Positions 1 through 6,034 of a stretch of 7,123 nucleotides of DNA are shown here, one piece after another (position 1 is the first letter of the stretch; each line of letters starts with the position of its first letter). Source of the stretch: JAWOJF01 sp046481785 (GTDB lineage Bacteria > Bacteroidota > Ignavibacteria > Ignavibacteriales > Ignavibacteriaceae); assembly GCA_046481785.1 (NCBI GenBank), contig JAWOJF010000198.1, positions 1 to 7,123 on the forward strand. The letters are read 5' to 3'. The notes under the pieces were generated by a model that saw only the letters and a list, made by a program, of their open reading frames with translations, was not told the origin of the DNA and made no database searches. Made by a program: the position numbers and the translations under genes.

Positions 1-881
1 CCAATATCCGGTACCAGTTTTTTAACTTTATGTATAAGATTATAATAATCATCAACCTTATATCTTCTTCTCATTGATCTTAAAATTTTCGGGCTGCCGC
101 TCTGCAGCGGAATATGAAAATGTTTGCACATTTTTTCGCTGCTTGCAGTTAGTTCCAGTATCTCATCTGTTAAAAGATTTGGTTCTATGGAACTGATTCT
201 TATTCTAAAATCTCCCTCAATTTTCACCATTTTGTAAAGCAGGTTAATTAAGTTCATATCAACAGATTTGCCATAATCTCCAACATTAACACCGGTAAGT
301 ATTATTTCTTTGTAGTCATTGTCAATCAACTTCCTGAACTCATCAAGAGCATTTGCCGGATTCATGCTCCTGCTTTCACCGCGGGCAAGAGGTATTGTAC
401 AGAAGGAACATTTATAATCGCACCCATCCTGAATTTTAAAAAATGCTCTTGTACGGGCATCTGCATCTGTAGAGTGTGCCGGCCCAAATTCATTAAGCTG
501 CTGGGTTGGAGATACATAGATGCAGGATACATCTTTTTTTTCAAAATTTTCAAGGAGAGAAAAAAGTTTAAATTTTTCGTTGCTTCCTAGTACAGCATCA
601 ACTCCATCAATTGAAGATATTTCTTCCGGGCGAAGCTGGGCATAACAGCCGGTTACTACAACAAAGGCTTCCGGATTTTGCCTTAAGACTCTTCTTACAA
701 GCTGCCTGCATTCTTTTTCTGCATTTTCTGTAACAGAGCATGTATTAAAAACATAAACATCAGCTTTCTCTTTAAAATCAACAATTTCATATCCTTTATT
801 AAGGAATTGATTTCCGATTGTTGATGTCTCAGAAAAATTAAGCTTGCATCCTAAAGTATGTAAAGCAACTTTGTTTGGCAT
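1..881 (-). CDS. mtaB: tRNA t6A37 methylthiotransferase MtaB (C-terminus cut by window edge)
   Basis: Radical-SAM methylthiotransferase that adds a methylthio group to N6-threonylcarbamoyladenosine at tRNA position 37 (ms2t6A). I read 293 codons from the ATG at 881; family members are about 430 residues, so roughly the last third lies outside the window. The N-terminal UPF0004 domain starts MPNKVALHTLGCKLN and carries the three conserved cluster cysteines C12, C48 (NTCSVT) and C79 (TGCYAQ). The radical-SAM motif is C154-x3-C158-x2-C161 within GCDYKCSFCTIPLARG, followed by the TGVNVGDYG stretch and the HIPLQSGS motif. The GCKLN opening and the ARGxSRS segment fit MtaB better than MiaB or RimO. 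An AAAGGA ribosome site (885-890) lies 3 bases upstream of the ATG. No frameshift is visible. The gene is divergent from the cytochrome unit and probably functionally unrelated to it. The family is certain; the MtaB subtype is very likely. Confidence 0.93.
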   Translation of the reverse strand, partial: MPNKVALHTLGCKLNFSETSTIGNQFLNKGYEIVDFKEKADVYVFNTCSVTENAEKECRQLVRRVLRQNPEAFVVVTGCYAQLRPEEISSIDGVDAVLGSNEKFKLFSLLENFEKKDVSCIYVSPTQQLNEFGPAHSTDADARTRAFFKIQDGCDYKCSFCTIPLARGESRSMNPANALDEFRKLIDNDYKEIILTGVNVGDYGKSVDMNLINLLYKMVKIEGDFRIRISSIEPNLLTDEILELTASSEKMCKHFHIPLQSGSPKILRSMRRRYKVDDYYNLIHKVKKLVPDI

Positions 882-1041
882 ATATCCTTTTTTTGAACAA
901 GTAAAAATAGGGTAAAACAATCAGAATTGAAATTAAGGGGGAAATGATTACCCTGTTTTAGATACAATAAAACCACTATTGCTTCAATGTACATCATTTA
1001 TTAAATTCCTTACATATTTTCACATTTGGAAATGAAAGGGG

Positions 1042-1070
1042 TATCTTAATACGGGGATTGTCTTAAGATA
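1042..1070. promoter_or_regulatory. Inverted repeat TATCTTAA / TTAAGATA, possible operator
   Basis: TATCTTAA at 1042-1049 and its exact reverse complement TTAAGATA at 1063-1070 are 13 bp apart, a centre-to-centre distance of 21 bp (two helical turns). The right arm falls inside the candidate promoter, so a dimeric regulator bound here could control the cytochrome genes. This is seen directly as symmetry; the regulatory role is inference. An AT-rich 8-bp inverted repeat can also occur by chance. Confidence 0.3.
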
Positions 1071-1085
1071 TACTGGGGATATACT
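1058..1085 (+). promoter_or_regulatory. Candidate promoter of the cytochrome unit
   Basis: TTGTCT (1058-1063) and TATACT (1080-1085) are 16 bp apart, an acceptable sigma-70-like pair, leaving a leader of roughly 120 bases. The word GATATACT occurs twice (1067-1074 and 1078-1085), 11 bp apart, so the -10-like word is duplicated one helical turn upstream. The group usually uses a TAnnTTTG -7 box, which is absent here, so the call is tentative. Confidence 0.3.
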
Positions 1086-1202
1086 TCTACACAAAAAATT
1101 CACTAAACAAGTAATCCTGCAAACCCTCATATGCCGCAATTTTTATAATTGCAGACCAGTTTTTTTAACGCAGAAATCTGCCGATAAATTACAAGAAAGC
1201 AT

Positions 1203-1208
1203 GAGGTG
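1203..1208 (+). promoter_or_regulatory. Ribosome binding site that decides the pentaheme cytochrome start
   Basis: GAGGTG is a strong anti-16S match ending 3 bases before the ATG at 1212. The in-frame GTG at 1206 lies inside this site and has no Shine-Dalgarno word of its own, so ATG 1212 (MKKTFLF..., a normal signal-peptide start) is preferred over GTG 1206 (MVMKKT...). Confidence 0.7.
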
Positions 1209-1211
1209 GTT

Positions 1212-2555
1212 ATGAAAAAAACTTTTCTGTTCCTGCTGTGCTTGCCCTATATTTTAATTTTTTCTCAGGTTAAAACCGGTGATGAAGCTTTGGGTACCCG
1301 AAGCTACGAGGATTTTCAACAGCCGAAATTATGCGGTACTTCCTGCCATAAAGATTTTTATATGCAGTGGCAGCAGGCAATGATGTCGCAGGCATATACA
1401 CATCATTGGGATGAAATAGAATATTTTAAGCTTGCAGTGCCTCACGCCGAAAAAGATAAAATGGTTGAAGGTGTTAAAGCAGGCTGTAACGGGTGTCATA
1501 CCCCAATTGCTTTTTTGGCGGGTGATGTACCGCCTCCATTCCCTTCAGAGAATTCCCGGGCAAATGAATCTGTTTCATGCGATGTCTGCCATACAATAAC
1601 AGGTTTTTCCGGCGATACACCCTATAACTTTAATTACATATCAGAACCCGGTAATACAAAATATGGCCCCCGCGGGGGAGCAGCTTCTCCCGAACATAAA
1701 CTGATGAAAAGTGATTTTCTGAAAACTGCTGAATTCTGCGGTACCTGCCATAATGAAATGAGTCCTTACGGTGTTTGGGTTAAGTCAACTCATCTTGAAT
1801 GGAAAGAAGGCCCTTATTCTGCAGAAGGAGTCAGGTGTCAGAATTGCCATATGACGTATGCAGAATCAAGGCCGGCATCAATGGGAGTAATACACAAGGA
1901 TGCAAGACAGCACTTATTTCATGGTGCTCATGATCCCGGAAAAGTAAAAGGTACTATAGAACTTCGGATTCATCCTGATATTAAGGAAGCAGAACCGGGT
2001 GAAGCAGTTAAATTTACGGTTGCACTTTTTAATCAAAAAACCGGGCATAAATTCCCATCAGGATCTGTTGAAGACAGGATTGTATGGATGCATGTTGAAG
2101 CAGTAGATGCAAAGGGTAAAACATTTCATATACCTGTTGATAAAAAAGGATTTGAAGGAGAAGAATATACCATTGGTTCACCAGCGCTTGCTTACCAGGA
2201 TATGGGGATTGCTTTAGATGATCCCGATTTTAAAGGAGTTGAAAGAGACGGAATACCTGCGGGTGACCGTATATTCAGAATGCCTTATTTTGATCCCCAG
2301 GGAAGAATGACTATCCAGCAGTGGAATACTAAATCATTGGGTGTTGATTATAGAATTGGTCCAAGAGAAACAAAGATAGAAACATGTACTTTTATTCTGC
2401 CGAATGATATATCTCCCGGTGATTTAAAAATTACTGCTGTACTGAATTATCAAAAGCTTGTAAAACCCGTTGCAGATTTCCTTGAAGTGCCTGCAGATGA
2501 ATCAGAAATAATAAAAGTAAATGAACATTCCACATCAATAACAGTATTACCATAG
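1212..2555 (+). CDS. Periplasmic pentaheme c-type cytochrome, c554-like
   Basis: A 447-residue exported multiheme cytochrome. Residues 1-18 are a signal peptide (MKKTFLFLL...ILIFS, probable cut before Q19); Cys10 does not make a good lipobox. The heme domain covers about residues 38-240 with five sites: C41GTSCH46 (CX3CH, non-standard spacing), C92NGCH96, C123DVCH127, C176GTCH180 and C209QNCH213. The segment CHKDFYMQWQQAMMSQAY and extra histidines (H64, H65, H78, H162, H194, H228, H234, H237, H240) as possible distal ligands resemble the cytochrome c554 family. From about residue 247 a beta-rich, heme-free domain follows, containing the TGHKFPSG motif that I recall from related multiheme proteins. 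It probably carries electrons in the periplasm; a catalytic role (for example on a nitrogen compound) is not excluded. It is followed after 8 bp by a porin-cytochrome gene, so the two are likely cotranscribed. Exact substrate unknown. Confidence 0.85.
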   Translation: MKKTFLFLLCLPYILIFSQVKTGDEALGTRSYEDFQQPKLCGTSCHKDFYMQWQQAMMSQAYTHHWDEIEYFKLAVPHAEKDKMVEGVKAGCNGCHTPIAFLAGDVPPPFPSENSRANESVSCDVCHTITGFSGDTPYNFNYISEPGNTKYGPRGGAASPEHKLMKSDFLKTAEFCGTCHNEMSPYGVWVKSTHLEWKEGPYSAEGVRCQNCHMTYAESRPASMGVIHKDARQHLFHGAHDPGKVKGTIELRIHPDIKEAEPGEAVKFTVALFNQKTGHKFPSGSVEDRIVWMHVEAVDAKGKTFHIPVDKKGFEGEEYTIGSPALAYQDMGIALDDPDFKGVERDGIPAGDRIFRMPYFDPQGRMTIQQWNTKSLGVDYRIGPRETKIETCTFILPNDISPGDLKITAVLNYQKLVKPVADFLEVPADESEIIKVNEHSTSITVLP

Positions 2556-2563
2556 GGGGAAAT

Positions 2564-3709
2564 ATGAAAAAGCTGATTTTAGTTTTGTTCCTTTTAGTGA
2601 TGGTATCTGATTATTCTTTTGCAATACCTGCTTTTGCACGTAAATATAATATGACATGCAAAACATGCCACTCACCATTTCCAAACTTAAAGCCATATGG
2701 AGATGAGTTTGCCGGCAATGGTTTTGTCCTTTCAGATCAGGATGCTCCCCGTTATTTTGTAGAAACAGGGGATGATGAACTTAATCTTATACGGGATATT
2801 CCGTTAGCACTTAGACTTGAAGGCTATTTAACTTATAACAACGGCAACCAGGAACAGTTTGATATGACTGCTCCTTATTTGCTAAAGCTTCTTTCCGGTG
2901 GTACTATAGCTAAAGATGTGTCTTACTATTTTTATTTTTTCCTTAGTGAAAGGGGAGATGTAGCCGGAATTGAAGATGCTTTTATTATGTTTAATAATCT
3001 TATTGGTGAACTTGATGTTTATGTCGGGCAATTTCAAATATCTGATCCTTTATTTAAACGTGAGCTTCGCTTAACACTGGATGATTACCAGATATACCGG
3101 ACTAAAATCGGAACTTCAAATTTAGATCTTACCTATGATAGGGGTATAATGTTAACTTATGGATTTGATACCGGAACAAACCTGACTTTTCAGTTATTAA
3201 ATGGAAGCGGTATTGGCAGTGCAAATGTCTTCAGGAATTTTGACAATGATAAATTTAAAAATTACCTGGGACGTGTATCGCAGGATATAGGTGATCATTT
3301 CAGGATAGGTGCATTCGGCTTTTGGGGAAAAGAAAAAATAAGTGATGTGGTTGATAACGAAGTAAATATGTTCGGTCCGGATCTTTCTGTTACGATAGAT
3401 CCGCTGGAATTAAATGTACAATACCTTTACAGAGTGGATCAAAATCAAATTCCTGAACCGACTGCCGAACGGGACACCGAAGGCGGTTTTGCAGAATTAA
3501 TTTACCGTCCCGATGGAGATAACAGCAAATGGTATGCAGTTGGGTTGTATAATTTTATTAATTCAAATATAGAATCTTATGACCTGGAGACTATTACCGG
3601 TCATTTTGGATACATGCTTAACAGGAATGTAAGGCTAACCACTGAGTTCACATATAATGTTACTAATGAATTTGGAACAATTGGTGTAGGGTTTGTAACG
3701 GCGTTTTAA
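2564..3709 (+). CDS. Outer-membrane porin with N-terminal mono-heme cytochrome domain (Cyc2-like architecture)
   Basis: 381 residues. A signal peptide (1-20, cut after SFA) is followed by a short cytochrome domain, IPAFARKYNMTCKTCHSPFP, with heme site C32-KT-C35-H36. The continuation LKPYGDEFAGNGF resembles the conserved segment after the heme in fused cytochrome-porins. Residues from about 70 to the end are alternating amphipathic strands rich in Y, F, N, D and G, ending in F381 (...VGFVTAF), typical of an outer-membrane beta-barrel inserted by BamA. About 310 residues would suit roughly 14-16 strands. Cyc2 of iron oxidisers has this same one-heme-plus-barrel layout and similar length, so electron transfer across the outer membrane is a reasonable inference; iron oxidation itself is not shown. 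The ribosome site GGGGGA (2555-2560) overlaps the last base of the preceding stop codon, and the 8-bp gap implies translation with the pentaheme cytochrome. An alternative is a porin whose heme serves another purpose. Confidence 0.75.
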   Translation: MKKLILVLFLLVMVSDYSFAIPAFARKYNMTCKTCHSPFPNLKPYGDEFAGNGFVLSDQDAPRYFVETGDDELNLIRDIPLALRLEGYLTYNNGNQEQFDMTAPYLLKLLSGGTIAKDVSYYFYFFLSERGDVAGIEDAFIMFNNLIGELDVYVGQFQISDPLFKRELRLTLDDYQIYRTKIGTSNLDLTYDRGIMLTYGFDTGTNLTFQLLNGSGIGSANVFRNFDNDKFKNYLGRVSQDIGDHFRIGAFGFWGKEKISDVVDNEVNMFGPDLSVTIDPLELNVQYLYRVDQNQIPEPTAERDTEGGFAELIYRPDGDNSKWYAVGLYNFINSNIESYDLETITGHFGYMLNRNVRLTTEFTYNVTNEFGTIGVGFVTAF

Positions 3710-3724
3710 AACAAATTTTATTTT

Positions 3725-3758
3725 CCCTCTCCTTACTAAGGAGAGGGGAGGGTGAGGT
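3725..3758 (+). repeat. Short palindromic repeat, CCCTCTCCTT hairpin with AGGGTGAGGT tail
   Basis: CCCTCTCCTT (3725-3734), loop ACT, and AAGGAGAGGG (3738-3747) form a perfect 10-bp stem, followed by G and AGGGTGAGGT (3749-3758). I recall hairpins of the form CCTCTCC...GGAGAGG with a GGGTGAGG tail as dispersed intergenic repeats in many bacterial genomes. It lies 15 bp after the porin-cytochrome stop codon, so it would form the 3' end of that mRNA. It has no U-run and is therefore not a classical terminator, but could stabilise the transcript. Confidence 0.65.
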
Positions 3759-3762
3759 CGAT

Positions 3763-3926
3763 GTGCCGCTCTTCCGGAGCCAAGACCATGTTTTTGTTTT
3801 TCAATCAACTAATGCGCGCTGCTATGCAGCTTAGCTCCATACTTTTAATTGTTCTAAGCTGCAGAGCAGCGGCATATCAGTAGATATATTGGGAAACAAA
3901 AACAACAAGCTTCAGAGAAGCGGCAC
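3763..3926. repeat. 164-bp imperfect palindrome built from four GC-rich units
   Basis: Two arms, 3763-3834 and 3854-3926, are inverted copies of each other (about three quarters identical by eye, small gaps) around a 19-base centre. Each arm contains two similar units of about 20 bp beginning RTGCCGCT or a variant: plus-strand units at 3763-3783 and 3812-3834, minus-strand units at 3854-3875 and 3906-3926. Three of them make tight hairpins, GCTGC-TAT-GCAGC (3819-3831), GCTGC-AGA-GCAGC (3858-3870) and GCTTC-AGA-GAAGC (3909-3921). The units within an arm are separated by a T-rich spacer sharing GTTTTTGTTT and CAAT. This looks like a compound REP/BIME-type or MITE-like element. No transposase is present, and target-site duplications were not evident. 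Confidence 0.6.
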
Positions 3927-4031
3927 AAGAGTTATAATATGGCGTGAATAAATAAAATTGTAGTTAGGTTGCCAATAGTATGATTTAATTTTTTACACAC
4001 AAATTACTAGTCTGTCCTACAGTTTAAAAAC

Positions 4032-4061
4032 AAAAAAGCGGGCATTGCTGCCCGCTTTTTT
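4032..4061. terminator. Bidirectional rho-independent terminator between the convergent units
   Basis: A-run 4032-4037, stem GCGGGCA (4038-4044), loop TTGC, stem TGCCCGC (4049-4055), T-run 4056-4061. The GC stem is 7 bp, or 13 bp counting the A:T pairs. Read on the minus strand it ends rpsA 20 bp after its stop codon; read on the plus strand it can end the cytochrome transcript. Confidence 0.92.
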
Positions 4062-4081
4062 CATACACTATATAAATATAG

Positions 4082-5896
4082 CTATTGTTTCTTATCAGCC
4101 TGTGAGTCTTCAGGAACTTCGAAGATAGGGAAGTCTGAAGTATCAACTGAACCGGTATCTATGGTCTGGATTTCCTGAACAGATACCCTGTCAAGTTTGT
4201 GTTTATCAAGATAAGCCCTTATTTCATCTTCAGACTTTTCTTTCAACACTGCAATTGCACTAAGAACAATCTTTTTATTTTCCTTATCAAATTCAATTAC
4301 TTTTAACTGTAACGGATCATCAACAGGAAAATGGTTGGCTATATTTTTAATCTTTGATGGAACTAACTGTGTTGAAGGTACAAAACCGTCAACCTTTTCA
4401 GGAAGTTCTGCAATCAATCCTTTTTCAATTATTCTAACAACTTTACCTTCGGCAATTGTACCAACAGTATAAAGTTTTTCAAAGTTGTTCCATGGATTGT
4501 CTTCAACCTGTTTATGTCCGAGAGAAATCTTTCTCTGTTCAACATCAACACCAAGGACAATCACTTCAAGCTTCTCGCCTTTTTTAACAACTTCGCCGGG
4601 GTGGCGTATTTTTTTAGTCCATGATAAATCAGATATATGAACTAAACCGTCCACACCAGGTTCAAGTTCAACGAACACACCAAAATTGGTTAAGTTGCGG
4701 GCAATACCTGTATGTCTTGAACCTACAGGATATTTAGCCATTAAAGATTCCCATGGATCGGGTTCAAGCTGTTTGATACCGAGGGATATCTTCTTGTCAT
4801 CTTTATCAAGGCTGAGGATAACAGCTTCAACAAGCTGTCCCATAGCAACAACCTGTGAAGGATGCTTAATGTGCTGTGTCCAGCTCATTTCTGAGTTATG
4901 GATAAGGCCTTCAATACCTTTTTCAATTTCAATAAATGCGCCGTAATCTGTAAGAGATACAACACGTCCGGATACTTTATCGCCGATTTTATATTTGTTC
5001 TCGATATCTTCCCATGGATGGGGTAATAGTTTCTTTAAGCTTAGTGATATTCTCTTTTTCTCTTCATCAAAATCTGTAACAACAACTTTAATTGTCTGGT
5101 CAAGTTTAACAACTTCATTAGGATGGTTAATTCTTCCCCAGCTTAAGTCAGTAATATGAATAAGGCCGTCAACGCCGCCTAAATCAACAAACACGCCGAA
5201 GTCGGTAATAGCTTTAACTGTACCTTCCAGGATTTGTCCTTTTTCAAGACTGTTAAGTATAGCATGTCGCTGGTCAGCAATTTCTTCTTCAACAAGAACT
5301 TTATGGGAAACCACAACGTTTTCAGTAGGTATATTAACTTTAACAACCTTGAAGTCCATTGTCTGGCCGACAAAAGCGTCAAAGTCACGGATAGGACGGA
5401 TATCGATTTGTGAGCCGGGAAGAAATGCTTCCATACCCATTAAGTCAACAACCATTCCACCTTTAATTCTTTTAAGAATTTTACCCTGTATTATTTCACC
5501 GGTTTCATGTGCATTTACAACTTTTGACCATATTCTTAAAAAGTCTGCTCTTGATTTGCTGAGAACAAGATTACCTTCCTGGTCTTCAACACTTTCAAGA
5601 ACTACTTCAACTTCTCTACCGACTTTAATTTCTTCGTTCTCATGAAACTCACCTTTGGGAATTGAGCCTTCAGACTTGAAGCCGACATCAAGAATTACAT
5701 TGTCTCCCTGTACTCTAACGATCTTACCTTTAATAAGTTCGCCTTCTTTTACATCCCTGAATGAATCGGAATAAAGTTTTGCTAACGCTAAGAATTCTTC
5801 CTGCGAATATTCTTCCTGATTGAAACTCTTTTTCGCTTTTTCGTAATCCTCAACAGTCACACTATTTTTCATCGATTCTTTTTTCTCTTCGGACAT
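4082..5896 (-). CDS. rpsA: 30S ribosomal protein S1
   Basis: 604 residues. S1 helps the 30S subunit bind and unfold mRNA during translation initiation. Six S1 RNA-binding repeats lie at about residues 51-116, 133-199, 220-288, 305-374, 392-461 and 478-544. Repeats 3-5 are the most canonical, with TDFGVFVDLGGVDGLIHITDLSW, TDYGAFIEIEKGIEGLIHNSEMSW and TNFGVFVELEPGVDGLVHISDLSW type cores and a following HPxEVV or similar segment; repeats 1, 2 and 6 are more diverged, as is normal. An acidic, lysine-rich N-terminus (1-50) and an acidic tail (550-604) flank them. Size and domain count match full-length bacterial S1. The ATG at 5896 has a GGAGG ribosome site (5901-5905) four bases upstream. It lies 138 bp downstream of cmk on the same strand, the common cmk-rpsA order, and ends at the strong terminator. 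Confidence 0.97.
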   Translation of the reverse strand: MSEEKKESMKNSVTVEDYEKAKKSFNQEEYSQEEFLALAKLYSDSFRDVKEGELIKGKIVRVQGDNVILDVGFKSEGSIPKGEFHENEEIKVGREVEVVLESVEDQEGNLVLSKSRADFLRIWSKVVNAHETGEIIQGKILKRIKGGMVVDLMGMEAFLPGSQIDIRPIRDFDAFVGQTMDFKVVKVNIPTENVVVSHKVLVEEEIADQRHAILNSLEKGQILEGTVKAITDFGVFVDLGGVDGLIHITDLSWGRINHPNEVVKLDQTIKVVVTDFDEEKKRISLSLKKLLPHPWEDIENKYKIGDKVSGRVVSLTDYGAFIEIEKGIEGLIHNSEMSWTQHIKHPSQVVAMGQLVEAVILSLDKDDKKISLGIKQLEPDPWESLMAKYPVGSRHTGIARNLTNFGVFVELEPGVDGLVHISDLSWTKKIRHPGEVVKKGEKLEVIVLGVDVEQRKISLGHKQVEDNPWNNFEKLYTVGTIAEGKVVRIIEKGLIAELPEKVDGFVPSTQLVPSKIKNIANHFPVDDPLQLKVIEFDKENKKIVLSAIAVLKEKSEDEIRAYLDKHKLDRVSVQEIQTIDTGSVDTSDFPIFEVPEDSQADKKQ

Positions 5897-6034
5897 TTAT
5901 CCTCCGGATAATATTTTTGTTCTGCTCTTACTACTTAAGCCATCCAAAGTAATAATAACAGAAAATTTAGTTATACATGTCTATTATGATGGCTATTTAA
6001 AATTTATTAATAATACTGTTTAATAATCTTATTT
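5897..6034 (-). promoter_or_regulatory. rpsA leader / cmk-rpsA spacer with inverted repeat
   Basis: The spacer is very AT-rich. AGCCATC (5938-5944) and GATGGCT (5988-5994) form an exact 7-bp inverted repeat with 43 bases between, which would fold in an rpsA 5' leader. S1 represses its own synthesis in several bacteria, so a structured leader would make sense, but this is inference. A near-match to the -7 box (TTACTTTG on the minus strand, 5945-5952) has no matching -33 element, so I do not call a promoter. Confidence 0.35.

Larger units (their letters stand above)
882..1211. other. Divergent intergenic spacer between mtaB and the cytochrome unit
   Basis: This 330-bp AT-rich stretch has no credible gene on either strand. 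It should hold the promoters of both flanking units. The mtaB side contains complementary words GGGTAA (910-915) and TTACCC (949-954), plus TAAAACA (913-919) and TGTTTTA (955-961). The cytochrome side contains the symmetrical block and candidate promoter listed separately. A small hairpin (GCAATT 1136-1141, AATTGC 1147-1152) and a CAGA-AA-TCTG dyad (1171-1180) would lie in the leader of the cytochrome mRNA. No clear TAnnTTTG box and no FNR- or Fur-like box was found. Confidence 0.6.
3710..4081. other. Convergent spacer carrying palindromic repeats and a terminator
   Basis: This 372-bp gap between the porin-cytochrome and rpsA stop codons has no credible gene. It contains, in order, a perfect short hairpin (3725-3747), a 164-bp imperfect palindrome (3763-3926), about 100 bp of plain AT-rich sequence (3927-4031) in which I see nothing, and a bidirectional terminator (4032-4061). 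The repeats are richer in GC than their surroundings, which suggests inserted elements. Confidence 0.75.

Noticed and set aside
95..111. Sequence resembling the GC-rich palindrome units (TGCCGCTCTGCAGCGG) inside mtaB
   Set aside because: It encodes the conserved HIPLQSGS motif of the methylthiotransferase family, so the likeness to the repeat at 3763-3926 is coincidental.
1206..1211. Alternative GTG start for the pentaheme cytochrome
   Set aside because: It lies inside the GAGGTG ribosome site and adds only MV before a good signal peptide start.
1201..1215. Four-codon ATG frame (MRWL, stop) whose TGA overlaps the ATG of the pentaheme cytochrome
   Set aside because: Too short to evaluate and it contains the ribosome binding site; most simply chance.
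3763..3926. CRISPR array interpretation of the four repeated units
   Set aside because: Units are in mixed orientation, diverged, and the spacers resemble each other in inverted form, which is unlike a CRISPR.
4686..4946. Plus-strand open frame inside rpsA
   Set aside because: Antisense shadow of the S1 gene with no recognisable protein features; the same holds for the frames at 5179-5388 and 5349-5645.
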